NCBI GenBank assembly: GCA_030591745.1
Contig: JAUVAM010000070.1
Coordinates: 1-9,541, forward strand
DNA: 9,541 nucleotides
Reading direction: 5' to 3'
Origin: Deltaproteobacteria bacterium
Lineage (GTDB): Bacteria; Myxococcota; B64-G9
Under the pieces are notes generated by a model. It saw only the letters and a list, made by a program, of their open reading frames with translations. It was not told the origin of the DNA and searched no databases. Below, piece after piece: positions 1 to 6,638 of this stretch (the first letter of the stretch is position 1; each line of letters begins with the position of its first letter). The translations under genes and the position numbers were made by a program.

Positions 1-1
1 A

Positions 2-82
2 CTCGGCGAAGGCATCGAGAAGAAGAAAGAGGATTTGGCCGAGGAAGTTCGCAAGCAAGTCGAAGAAGCCAAGAAAGGCTAG
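2..82 (+). CDS. tsf: Elongation factor Ts, C-terminal end (partial)
   Basis: This is the last 26 codons of a gene that begins before the window, closed by TAG at 80-82. The peptide starts LGEGIEKKKEDLAEEV, which matches the conserved end of elongation factor Ts (E. coli has GEGIEKKQEDFAAEV). EF-Ts is the cytoplasmic nucleotide exchange factor that releases GDP from EF-Tu. The position directly before pyrH supports the call, since tsf-pyrH-frr is a widespread bacterial order. The lysine-rich final residues after the conserved block are typical of this variable end. Only the tail is visible, so the completeness of the gene cannot be judged. Confidence 0.88.
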   Translation, partial: LGEGIEKKKEDLAEEVRKQVEEAKKG

Positions 83-834
83 TGCGTGCTTTCATGGGCG
101 GGCCCAGGTTCAAGCGCGTTCTTTTGAAGCTGTCTGGCGAAGCCTTGCGGGGAGAGGGCGCGGAAGGGGCGCAGACCTTCGACCCGGCTATTGTGGCGGC
201 CACCACGGCCGAGCTGAAAGAAATCCGGGATCTGGGTGTGGAGTTGGCCGTGGTCGTGGGCGGCGGCAACGTCATCCGCGGCATGTCCGCAGCCGAGATG
301 GGCATCGATCGGACCACTGGGGATTACATGGGTATGCTGGCCACGCTGATCAATTGCATGGCCTTACAAGACTCACTGGAGCGACAAGGCGTGACCACGC
401 GCTTGATGACTGCCTTGTCGGTTGATGAGGTGGCCGAGCCCTACATTCGGCGCCGCGGTATTCGGCACCTGGAGAAAAACCGGGTCGTTTTGCTCGCCGC
501 GGGTACTGGCAATCCGTATTTTACAACCGACACCGCCGCCGCGCTCAGGGCCATGGAGCTCAAGGCAGATGCAGTGCTGAAGGCCACGCGGGTCGATGGT
601 GTCTACGACGCCGATCCGCTTAAGGACCCCAACGCTCGTCGCTTTAAGCGTCTGACATACATGGACGTGATAAAACGCGATTTGCGGGTCATGGATACGA
701 CGGCCGTCAGTTTGTGTATGGACAACAAAATTCCAATATTGGTTTTTAAAATGACCGAATCCGGTAGCATGCGTCGGGCCATTATGGGAGAAGACGTGGG
801 CACGGTGATCGGGGAGTTGTCTGATCCCGAGTAG
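82..834 (+). CDS. pyrH: UMP kinase (uridylate kinase)
   Basis: Cytoplasmic enzyme that phosphorylates UMP to UDP with ATP, in pyrimidine nucleotide synthesis; it belongs to the amino acid kinase family. Family blocks are clear: KRVLLKLSGEAL (residues 11-22), VVGGGNVIRG (58-67), DYMGMLATLIN (81-91), AAGTGNPYFTTDTAAALRA (139-157), LKATRVDGVYDADP (166-179) and a C-terminal VFKMTESGSMRRAIMGE. At 250 residues it has the usual length. The start is uncertain. GTG at 82 shares its G with the tsf stop but lies only 3 bases after the purine-rich AGAAAGG (72-78). ATG at 94 would give 246 residues but lies 15 bases from the same site. Either start means translation follows closely on tsf. The protein is normally a hexamer, activated by GTP and inhibited by UTP in many Gram-negatives (family knowledge). 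Confidence 0.96.
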   Translation: MRAFMGGPRFKRVLLKLSGEALRGEGAEGAQTFDPAIVAATTAELKEIRDLGVELAVVVGGGNVIRGMSAAEMGIDRTTGDYMGMLATLINCMALQDSLERQGVTTRLMTALSVDEVAEPYIRRRGIRHLEKNRVVLLAAGTGNPYFTTDTAAALRAMELKADAVLKATRVDGVYDADPLKDPNARRFKRLTYMDVIKRDLRVMDTTAVSLCMDNKIPILVFKMTESGSMRRAIMGEDVGTVIGELSDPE

Positions 835-854
835 ATGACCAGAAGGAGGCAGCC

Positions 855-1412
855 ATGGTAGATGATGTGGTCAGCGAACTGAAAGACAGTTTGAGTAAGG
901 CCATTGAGGCGTTCAAGATGGAGCTGTCTCGCGTGCGTACCGGTCGTGCCAACCTGGCCATCCTGGACCCGGTGCGGGTAGATTATTACGGATCCAGGGT
1001 TCCCTTGAGTCAAGCGGCCACGGTGTCGGTGCCCGACGCCAGGCTTATCCTGATCAAGCCCTGGGACAAGTCCCTGATCGCTGAGATTGAAAAAGCCATC
1101 AACGTGGCGGAGATCGGCTTAACGCCACAGAATGACGGCGAAGTGGTGCGCCTGCCCATTCCTGCCCTGACCGAAGAGCGGCGCAAGGATTTGGCCAAGC
1201 AGACTCGTCGCATGACCGAGGAATCCAAAGTGCGCATTCGCGGTCATCGTCGTGACGCCAACGACATGCTCAAAGAGTTTGAGAAGTCTTCCGAGATCAC
1301 CGAAGACGACAAGAAGCGAGGCTTGGACCGAGTGCAGAAGGAAGTTGACCGAGCCGTTCTTCAGGTCGATGCCATCCAGGAAGAAAAAGAAAAAGAAATC
1401 ATGGAAGTCTGA
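855..1412 (+). CDS. frr: Ribosome recycling factor
   Basis: Cytoplasmic factor that, with EF-G, splits the post-termination ribosome so the subunits can be reused. The 185-residue product has the standard length and the family landmarks: AFKMELSRVRTGRANLAILD near residues 19-38, VDYYGSRVPLSQAATV, KAINVAEIGLTPQNDGEVVRLPIPALTEERRKDL in the middle, and the helical end RRDANDMLKEFEKSSEITEDD. ATG at 855 has a near-perfect ribosome binding site, AAGGAGG at 843-849, 5 bases upstream. It lies 20 bases after pyrH, the conserved neighbour. The 3' end is very A-rich (around 1380-1400), encoding the final EEKEKEIMEV. Confidence 0.97.
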   Translation: MVDDVVSELKDSLSKAIEAFKMELSRVRTGRANLAILDPVRVDYYGSRVPLSQAATVSVPDARLILIKPWDKSLIAEIEKAINVAEIGLTPQNDGEVVRLPIPALTEERRKDLAKQTRRMTEESKVRIRGHRRDANDMLKEFEKSSEITEDDKKRGLDRVQKEVDRAVLQVDAIQEEKEKEIMEV

Positions 1413-1418
1413 AAGGCC

Positions 1419-1423
1419 AGGGG
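1419..1423 (+). promoter_or_regulatory. Ribosome binding site that sets the uppS start
   Basis: AGGGG lies 8 bases before the in-frame TTG at 1432, in the short gap after the frr stop. It is the only purine-rich site near the conserved uppS N-terminus, and no ATG or GTG is in frame between it and the conserved HIAIIMDGNGRWA block. It is therefore the reason for choosing a TTG start. Confidence 0.6.
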
Positions 1424-1431
1424 TCAGTTTC

Positions 1432-2175
1432 TTGAGCCGGGTCTCCATCGACAAGACGCGCTTGCCGAGACACATCGCCATCATCATGGATGGCAATGGG
1501 CGCTGGGCTCAGGCCCGGGGTCGGCCTCGCGTGGCTGGCCACAGGGCCGGGTCCAAGGCCGTAAGACGCGTGGTGCGCGCTTGCCGGCGCATGGGCATCG
1601 AGGCCCTGACCCTCTATGCATTTTCCGTTCAAAACTGGGGTCGGCCTGATGAGGAAGTCTCCAATTTGATGGAACTCCTGGGTGAGTTCATCATTCGTGA
1701 GTGGCAAGAAATCATGGATCAAGAGATCCGGGTCGTGCACCTGGGTGAGCTGCGGCGCGTACCCGCGTCGGTGAGAGAAAAGCTCTTGGCTCTTGAGCGC
1801 GCTTCTCGCCATCACCGGGGCATGACCCTGGCTTTGGCTTTGAGTTATGGTTCCCGGGAAGAAATGGTGAGGGCCACCCGCAAGATGGTGGGCAAGGCTT
1901 TGGCCGGCAAGCTTTCCCGGCAGCAGGTGACCGAGGCCAATCTCGCTGCATGCCTGGATACGGCGTCATTGCCGGATCCTGACTTGCTCATCCGCACCGG
2001 GGGCGAGCGACGTTTGTCTAATTTTTTGCTTTGGCAGAGCGCATACGCAGAGCTGGTGTTTTCCGATATCCTGTGGCCTGATTTCATGCAGGCTGATCTC
2101 AGGGCTGTCGTTGCTGAGTTCCAGCGTCGCAACAGGCGATACGGTCTGACTGGTGAGCAGGCAGGAGAGGATTGA
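1432..2175 (+). CDS. uppS: Undecaprenyl diphosphate synthase (cis-prenyltransferase)
   Basis: Makes C55 undecaprenyl diphosphate by adding isopentenyl units to farnesyl diphosphate; this is the lipid carrier for peptidoglycan and O-antigen. Starting from TTG at 1432 gives 247 residues, close to the 253 of E. coli. Visible motifs are HIAIIMDGNGRWAQ (14-27) with the catalytic Asp at 20, the FSxxNW block as FSVQNWGRP (64-72), and DLLIRTGGERRLSNFLLWQ (184-202), followed by AYAELVFSDILWPDF with the metal-linked Glu (about 207). The frame is open upstream to 1252, but that stretch is frr read out of frame and is not conserved. The usual Glu in FSxENW is Gln here. The start lies 19 bases after frr, and dxr downstream supplies the same isoprenoid pathway. 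Confidence 0.95.
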   Translation: MSRVSIDKTRLPRHIAIIMDGNGRWAQARGRPRVAGHRAGSKAVRRVVRACRRMGIEALTLYAFSVQNWGRPDEEVSNLMELLGEFIIREWQEIMDQEIRVVHLGELRRVPASVREKLLALERASRHHRGMTLALALSYGSREEMVRATRKMVGKALAGKLSRQQVTEANLAACLDTASLPDPDLLIRTGGERRLSNFLLWQSAYAELVFSDILWPDFMQADLRAVVAEFQRRNRRYGLTGEQAGED

Positions 2176-2176
2176 G

Positions 2177-3016
2177 ATGGCGGACGGCAAGGGCGGCATG
2201 AATAACCTGTTGCTGCGGGTTCTGACCGCGGCTTTGTTGGCACCCCTGGTGTTCTATTTGACATGGAAAGGTGGGGTGGCTTTCCAGTTGATGGTGTTGG
2301 CGGCTATCGGCGCCGCCCTGTTCGAGTATTTGGCCATGGTGGAAGGCCGCGCGTCGCCCGTGGTCTTCGCCCTGACCTGGGCGGCCGGCATGGGCCTGGC
2401 TGTGGTCAGCACCACCCCCTTCTTTCATCAGTACGCCTGGGCCTTGATGGTGCCGGGTGTGATGATCTTGCTGCTTGTGCATCTGTTGGTTCCGGGCCAG
2501 CGGCCGGCCTCTTTTGAGCGAGCGGCCCTTGCGGTGACCGGCGTGTTCTATGCCGGCGCATTGCCTGCTTGCCTCTTGCACTTGCGAATGTTGGAGCATG
2601 GTTGGGCCTTGGTTTTTCTGGCCATGATGATCACCTGGGGCAGCGACACCGCGGCCTACTTCGTGGGTCGTTCCCTCGGCAGGCGAAAACTATATCCCGC
2701 CGTCAGCCCGGGCAAGACCTGGGAGGGTTCGGCGGGTGGCTTGGTGGGTGCCGTGGGGGCTGCATTGCTTGCGAGGGCCACTTTTTTGCCCGAGTTGGGT
2801 GTGGGCCATGCGGTGGTGGTGGCTCTGCTGGCGGGTGTGTTGGCTCAATTGGGTGACCTCGTGGAGTCTTTGCTCAAGCGCAACATGGGCGTCAAGGACT
2901 CGGGCAAGTTGTTGCCAGGACACGGCGGCATGCTGGATCGCATCGATGCGCTCATTTTTGCCGTGCCCGCGGTTTGGCTGTACGTGTCGTTGGTCATTGG
3001 CTGGAAGGTCACGTGA
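2177..3016 (+). CDS. cdsA: Phosphatidate cytidylyltransferase (CDP-diglyceride synthase)
   Basis: Inner-membrane enzyme that converts phosphatidic acid and CTP to CDP-diacylglycerol, the precursor of bacterial phospholipids. The 279-residue product is highly hydrophobic with about eight membrane segments. It carries the full CDP-diglyceride synthase signature at residues 231-257: SLLKR, then KDSGKLLPGHGGMLDRID. A second family block is WGSDTAAYFVGRSLGRRKL (154-172), followed by SPGKTWEGSAGG. ATG at 2177 is preferred: AGGAGAGG (2163-2170) lies 6 bases upstream, and the codon begins 1 base after the uppS stop. A GTG at 2153 in frame would overlap uppS and adds nothing conserved. The gene ends by overlapping dxr by four bases, so the two are probably coupled in translation. 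Confidence 0.96.
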   Translation: MADGKGGMNNLLLRVLTAALLAPLVFYLTWKGGVAFQLMVLAAIGAALFEYLAMVEGRASPVVFALTWAAGMGLAVVSTTPFFHQYAWALMVPGVMILLLVHLLVPGQRPASFERAALAVTGVFYAGALPACLLHLRMLEHGWALVFLAMMITWGSDTAAYFVGRSLGRRKLYPAVSPGKTWEGSAGGLVGAVGAALLARATFLPELGVGHAVVVALLAGVLAQLGDLVESLLKRNMGVKDSGKLLPGHGGMLDRIDALIFAVPAVWLYVSLVIGWKVT

Positions 3017-4188
3017 GTTCGATTACCGGTATCGCCATCCTGGGCGCTACGGGGTCCGTGGGCCGGCAGAGCTTGGAAGTCATTCAGGCTTATCCTGAGC
3101 ATTTCGATGTGGTGGGCTTGGCTGCCCGGCGTTCCGTGGACACCATGGCGGATCTGGCCGCTCGGCATCGACCCCGTGTTGTGGTGATGGAAGAAGATCG
3201 GCCTGCCGAGGCGCTGCGGGGGCGGCCGGATCTTGATGGGATTTCAGTTCAGGCTGGGCAGGCGGCCGTGGAAGAGCTGGTGCAGCGGTCTGATGTGGAT
3301 TTGGTTGTGGCTGCCGTGGTGGGGCGTGCCGGCCTGCCTGGCGTGTTTGCGGCCTTGGCTGCAGGCAAGCGCGTCGCCATCGCCAACAAGGAATCCCTTG
3401 TCATGGCCGGCGAGTTGTTGATGGCGGCATCCAAACATCACCATGTAGAACTGCTGCCGATAGACTCTGAGCATGCGGCCTTGGCGCAGTTGCTGGGGGG
3501 CGTTGAACGAGAAAGCATCGACCAGCTTATTTTGACCGCTTCAGGAGGCCCTTTTCTGGATGCAGATTTGAGCGTTGTTCGCAGCGCCACACCAGATGAT
3601 GCCTTGGCCCATCCCACTTGGAAGATGGGGGCTAAGATCAGCGTGGATAGCGCCACCATGATGAACAAGGCCTTTGAGGTGATCGAGGCTTGCTGGCTTT
3701 TTGACCTGCCTCAGGATCGCATCCAGGTGCTGGTGCATCCGGAGAGCCGAGTGCACGCAGCCGTGAAATTGCTGGATGGCTCGTGGTTGGCACAACTGGG
3801 CCCAGCAGACATGCGTATTCCCATCGCTCAGGCTTTGGCCCATCCGCGGATTTTGGATTTGACTCGAAGGCTAAAAGACGCCAGAAGCTTGGACCTGTGC
3901 GAGCTTGGCCAGCTCAGCTTCCGCGAAGTAGATGAACAACGCTTTCCTGCGTTGGCCTTGGGTCGACAGGCCATGGTGGCAGGCCGAGGGCGGCCCGCCG
4001 CTCTCTGCGTGGCTGACGAAGTCCTGGTGCAGGCTTTCTTGGAGGGTCGTATTGGTTTTGGTGAGATATCGGAAGGCTTAGACGCGGTCATGCAAAAATT
4101 TGTCGAGCGGGATACCCAGAATTTGGACGACATATTGTTTGCGGGTGAAGACGGCGAACGCCTGGCCGCATCAAGGGTGGGTGTATGA
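3013..4188 (+). CDS. dxr: 1-deoxy-D-xylulose 5-phosphate reductoisomerase
   Basis: NADPH-dependent enzyme of the MEP pathway that turns DXP into 2-C-methyl-D-erythritol 4-phosphate, the committed step to isoprenoids. From GTG at 3013 the product is 391 residues (E. coli 398). It shows the nucleotide-binding GATGSVG (11-17), ANKESLV (124-130), the metal site LLPIDSEHAAL (147-157; Asp151, Glu153), LTASGGPF, the flexible-loop HPTWKMG (200-206) and KISVDSATMMNKAFEVIEA (208-226) with metal ligand Glu222. The GTG overlaps the cdsA stop as GTGA and has GGAAGG (3003-3008) 4 bases upstream. The frame is open to 2974, but that part is cdsA sequence. The block HPESRVHAA replaces the more usual HPQS-IHSM form, a mild divergence. 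Confidence 0.96.
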   Translation: MSSITGIAILGATGSVGRQSLEVIQAYPEHFDVVGLAARRSVDTMADLAARHRPRVVVMEEDRPAEALRGRPDLDGISVQAGQAAVEELVQRSDVDLVVAAVVGRAGLPGVFAALAAGKRVAIANKESLVMAGELLMAASKHHHVELLPIDSEHAALAQLLGGVERESIDQLILTASGGPFLDADLSVVRSATPDDALAHPTWKMGAKISVDSATMMNKAFEVIEACWLFDLPQDRIQVLVHPESRVHAAVKLLDGSWLAQLGPADMRIPIAQALAHPRILDLTRRLKDARSLDLCELGQLSFREVDEQRFPALALGRQAMVAGRGRPAALCVADEVLVQAFLEGRIGFGEISEGLDAVMQKFVERDTQNLDDILFAGEDGERLAASRVGV

Positions 4189-4799
4189 GTCGCGGTTTGC
4201 TGCGAATTGGATTTTTCTTTCTCTGTGTTTTGCTCTTGGGCGGGACCTTGATCCATCGTTTGCAGGCGGCTTCCGCTCATCGACAGCAGGTGGCCTGGCG
4301 AATCCTGCAACCCGAACCCCGAGAGGGACCTGCTCCGGCTTTTTCTTTGACCGTGGCGGATGGCAGCCCATTGAAATCCGGAAGCCTGCGTGGGCGATGG
4401 GTGCTGGTGAATTTCTGGGCTACCTGGTGCGCACCTTGTCTTCAGGAATTGCCCCATTTGGTCAAGCTTGTCGAAGGCCTGTCGGGCAGTGGCCTGCTGT
4501 TGCTTGTCGTGAGCGTGGATGAAGATTGGGCCCTGGTGCGGGATTTGTCCAAGCAACTATCCCAGGCAGGCAAGCCCGGGGGCAATGAGGCCAGGTCAGC
4601 CCAGTTGCTGATCGGTGAAATACCAGGGAGCCTCTCGGCTTTGGATTCCAACGAAGGTCTGGCGAAGGCCTTTGGCACCAGTCGCTATCCCGAGACCTAT
4701 CTCATCGATCCGGATGGCAATCTGCGTTACCGTTTTCTTGGCCCCAAGCCCTGGGGGCGGGAAGAAATTCTGGACTGGTTTGGGGAGCTGCTTCGCTGA
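4185..4799 (+). CDS. Membrane-anchored TlpA/ResA-like thioredoxin-fold protein
   Basis: Likely extracytoplasmic thiol-disulfide oxidoreductase. The 204 residues begin with a positively charged stretch and one hydrophobic segment (about 8-24), an uncleaved anchor or signal peptide. A thioredoxin fold of the AhpC-TSA/Redoxin type follows: APAFSLTVADG (50-60), WVLVNFWATWCAPCLQELP (72-90) with the active-site WCAPC at 81-85, VSVDEDW (109-115) and cis-proline block RYPETYLIDPDG (167-178). ATG overlaps the dxr stop as ATGA, so it is probably translated together with dxr. In many proteobacteria the gene after dxr is the protease rseP, which is absent here. TlpA, ResA and DsbE/CcmG relatives reduce haem-binding cysteines or other periplasmic thiols; the actual substrate here cannot be read from the sequence. 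Confidence 0.87.
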   Translation: MSRGLLRIGFFFLCVLLLGGTLIHRLQAASAHRQQVAWRILQPEPREGPAPAFSLTVADGSPLKSGSLRGRWVLVNFWATWCAPCLQELPHLVKLVEGLSGSGLLLLVVSVDEDWALVRDLSKQLSQAGKPGGNEARSAQLLIGEIPGSLSALDSNEGLAKAFGTSRYPETYLIDPDGNLRYRFLGPKPWGREEILDWFGELLR

Positions 4800-4807
4800 C
4801 CGATAAA

Positions 4808-5776
4808 CTATAAACGCTGATTTTTTTTCTTGTTGCCTACTTCGGATTTGATGAGCAGGCCGATGCCGCCCGCCATGATACCTGTGCCGACGATAGCTAA
4901 GACCAGTCCGAATTGGATCGTGCCTGCATAGGTGTGTTCCAACCCATCGGCCGGGGAGACGATGGTGAAGGACAGTGATGTGAAGATTTTGGACAGGGTG
5001 AAGAGGAGGGCGATTCCGGCGATTCCTGCTTCAGCGTAGATGAGGATTTTTCTGCGCGACAGCCAATCTTTTTGGCTGCTGAGGTAAATGAGTACAGCCG
5101 CACCGGCTGAGAGCAACCACACAAAAACACCACCCATCTCGAGTCCAATGCGGGTGCCTTGTTGCTCGATTTCCACCCAGGGAAAGACCGTGGACAGGAA
5201 GGCCACCAGACAACCGACCAGGGCGATCTGCTCATGGGTGCCAAGGGCCCCAAAAAATGACGTGGCCTTGCCAAGCATGTCTTCCATGTCCCGGCCGATC
5301 TGGGAGGCCTCCATGCCCAGGTCCTTGCCTCGTTCGGTCTTGATCTTGGGCCCTCGTAGCTGGGTTTCATTCGGCAGTTGTTGCTGTGCTTCCCCCGGGT
5401 TGGTGTTGGTGCGCTTGGCCCGCATGGCCTCCCGTTGTCTTTCGATTTCCGCGTCGAAATCGTCCGGCTCGTCTTCTTCCTCGAGCTCCTGTTGTCGACG
5501 CTTTGATGCACCTGGTCGGGAGAAACTGCTACCCCGTGCAGCTTCCGTGGAGGGATCCTGTAGATCGTCGTCATCGAAATCACTCGTCGGATCCGCGGCC
5601 CACTCTCCGTCGTGGTCAAGCTCATCATCGGGCAGCTCACCCGGCGGTGTGTCTTCGTCGGCGTAATCTCCACCCATGCCCTCTTCTTCGAGGAATGAAT
5701 CGTCCAGGATGAAGTCACAGTCCTTGCAGATCATGGTACCGTCGGCGTTGTCTTGGCCGCATTGGGGACACTTCAT
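4808..5776 (-). CDS. Zinc-ribbon membrane protein with acidic linker
   Basis: I do not recognise a named family. The 322-residue product starts with a zinc ribbon (CPQC at 3-6 and CKDC at 17-20). A strongly acidic, Asp/Glu-rich low-complexity stretch follows (about 25-118), with several FDDDD-like clusters. A polar segment comes next, then four hydrophobic segments near 183-201, 215-233, 244-264 and 286-308, and a basic tail KKKNQRL. The N-terminal ribbon and linker are presumably cytoplasmic. Such zinc-ribbon plus membrane proteins are common in Deltaproteobacteria-like genomes and are mostly annotated as hypothetical. ATG at 5776 is favoured because the CPQC motif starts at residue 3 and a promoter ends 8 bases upstream. 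The gene converges on the thioredoxin gene (8-base gap) and is transcribed away from the DUF2752-like gene. Confidence 0.85.
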   Translation of the reverse strand: MKCPQCGQDNADGTMICKDCDFILDDSFLEEEGMGGDYADEDTPPGELPDDELDHDGEWAADPTSDFDDDDLQDPSTEAARGSSFSRPGASKRRQQELEEEDEPDDFDAEIERQREAMRAKRTNTNPGEAQQQLPNETQLRGPKIKTERGKDLGMEASQIGRDMEDMLGKATSFFGALGTHEQIALVGCLVAFLSTVFPWVEIEQQGTRIGLEMGGVFVWLLSAGAAVLIYLSSQKDWLSRRKILIYAEAGIAGIALLFTLSKIFTSLSFTIVSPADGLEHTYAGTIQFGLVLAIVGTGIMAGGIGLLIKSEVGNKKKNQRL

Positions 5777-5813
5777 GGGTGCAGATTGTAGGCCGTGGCA
5801 TGCTTCAAGTCAA
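5777..5813 (-). promoter_or_regulatory. Sigma70-like promoter giving a leaderless transcript
   Basis: Read on the minus strand, TTGACT (5808-5813) is followed by a 17-base spacer and TACAAT (5785-5790), a near-consensus sigma70/RpoD promoter. Only eight bases (CTGCACCC) separate the -10 box from the ATG at 5776. Transcription starting 5 to 9 bases after the -10 box would begin within a few bases of the start codon. No Shine-Dalgarno sequence is present in those bases. The position and spacing are read directly; leaderless translation is inferred. Confidence 0.68.
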
Positions 5814-5872
5814 ACTCAAATCCCTTGAGTATATCCCTGGACAAGTCATGGGAATCCTGACATTTTCCGGGT

Positions 5873-6208
5873 ATGCCCCAGTCGATATCCCGGCGTCTGA
5901 TGCTCATGGCCATGCTGCTTGGACCTTTGCTGGCCATTTTGCTGGCATACCGGGCACCCGAATGCGCTTGGCGTCAGCTTGTGGGCCTGCCTTGTCCAGG
6001 CTGTGGATTGGGGCATGCCTTGACCGCCCTGGGGCAGGGGGACTTGCTTCGGTCTTGTTCGGCTTATCCGCCCTTGCCGGTTTTGGTTCTGTTGTGGGCA
6101 TTGAGCTTGCACTTGTTGATCAAGGGTTCCAACCGCTTCTTGCCCTGGACGGCTGGTGTGGTCGCCCTGGTCGTGATGGGCAACTGGACTCTGAAACTAG
6201 CGGCCTGA
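5873..6208 (+). CDS. DUF2752-family small membrane protein
   Basis: A 111-residue protein with a hydrophobic N-terminal segment (about 9-26), a central LPCPGCGLGHALTALGQGDL block (39-58) and two further hydrophobic segments (about 67-83 and 93-108). The CPGCG motif followed by a helix ending in GDL is the hallmark of DUF2752 (usual form CPxCGxTRAxxALxxGDL), where the more typical NPL is YPPLP here. The family's function is unknown; the paired cysteines suggest metal or redox chemistry at the membrane. An in-frame stop at 5858-5860 bounds the start. ATG at 5873 is the first start codon but has no evident Shine-Dalgarno site; ATG at 5900 is the alternative. It ends 13 bases before the DUF4190-like gene, so the two are probably co-transcribed. 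Confidence 0.78.
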   Translation: MPQSISRRLMLMAMLLGPLLAILLAYRAPECAWRQLVGLPCPGCGLGHALTALGQGDLLRSCSAYPPLPVLVLLWALSLHLLIKGSNRFLPWTAGVVALVVMGNWTLKLAA

Positions 6209-6221
6209 ATTGGAGAAAAAC

Positions 6222-6635
6222 ATGAGCAATGGTTATCAACCCCCACCCCCCATCGAACCCCCACCCCCATCCGGCAGTCCTTTGCCCCCCCCAGCGGAAG
6301 TGTCTCCCGCGAACGTGTCCCCGACGGACGTGTCCCCGACGGACGTGTTCCCTGCCGACAATAGGGCGATTGCTTCCATGGTGCTGGGCATCGTCTCCAT
6401 CGTGCTCGGCTGCATTCCGCTCGTGGGCTTGATTTGTGGCACCATCGCCATCGTGCTCTACGTCAAGTTTATTTCGGATTTCAATGCTTCGGGCGAGCGC
6501 CTGGGGGGCCGCGGCATGGCCATCGCGGGTCTGGTCTGCGGCATCATCGGCACGGCCCTCGGTGCGATTTATGCGGTCTATTGGGTTGTGTTGATGATCT
6601 TTGTGGGTACCGCCAGTTCGGGCTGGTTTTTCTGA
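6222..6635 (+). CDS. DUF4190-like membrane protein with proline-rich N-terminus
   Basis: A 137-residue protein with a cytoplasmic-looking, proline-rich N-terminus (QPPPPIEPPPPSGSPLPPP, residues 6-24). A fivefold residue repeat built on VSPTD (27-46) follows, then two membrane hairpin segments. The pattern NRAIASMVLGIVSIVLG (47-63), ICGTIAIVLY (71-80) and GGRGMAIAGLVCGIIGTALG (95-114) fits DUF4190, a family of small membrane proteins of unknown function. ATG at 6222 is chosen because GGAG (6212-6215) lies 6 bases upstream; a TTG at 6210 would place that site inside the gene. It sits directly after the DUF2752-like gene. Proline-rich ends like this often bind partner proteins, but no partner can be named. 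Confidence 0.8.
   Translation: MSNGYQPPPPIEPPPPSGSPLPPPAEVSPANVSPTDVSPTDVFPADNRAIASMVLGIVSIVLGCIPLVGLICGTIAIVLYVKFISDFNASGERLGGRGMAIAGLVCGIIGTALGAIYAVYWVVLMIFVGTASSGWFF
6300..6359 (+). repeat. Four 15-base tandem repeats in the DUF4190-like gene
   Basis: Four consecutive 15-base units begin at 6300, 6315, 6330 and 6345. The second and third are identical (GTGTCCCCGACGGAC), and the first and last are diverged copies. They encode VSPAN, VSPTD, VSPTD and VFPAD. The unit length keeps the reading frame, so copy number could vary between strains without breaking the gene. Confidence 0.85.
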
Positions 6636-6638
6636 GGC

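Noticed and set aside
1252..1431. An open frame upstream of uppS that overlaps the 3' end of frr and contains A-rich runs, suggesting an RRF-UppS frameshift fusion.
   Set aside because: The extension is frr read in another frame, has no conserved uppS sequence, and a TTG start with a ribosome binding site follows the frr stop. The A-rich run encodes ordinary Glu/Lys codons.
4800..4830. A run of eight T after the thioredoxin gene as a rho-independent terminator.
   Set aside because: No stable hairpin precedes it, and the T run is the Lys codons at the end of the minus-strand zinc-ribbon gene.
5088..5666. A 192-codon plus-strand open frame opposite the zinc-ribbon gene.
   Set aside because: It is the antisense of the acidic linker, giving a serine-rich string, with no ribosome binding site or domain.
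5821..5872. A plus-strand promoter for the DUF2752-like gene starting with TTGAGT at 5825-5830.
   Set aside because: No acceptable -10 box lies 16 to 18 bases downstream.
5779..6225. A 148-codon plus-strand open frame overlapping the DUF2752-like gene.
   Set aside because: Its product has no recognisable pattern, while the overlapping frame holds the CPGCG motif and membrane segments. Its start also lies over the minus-strand promoter.
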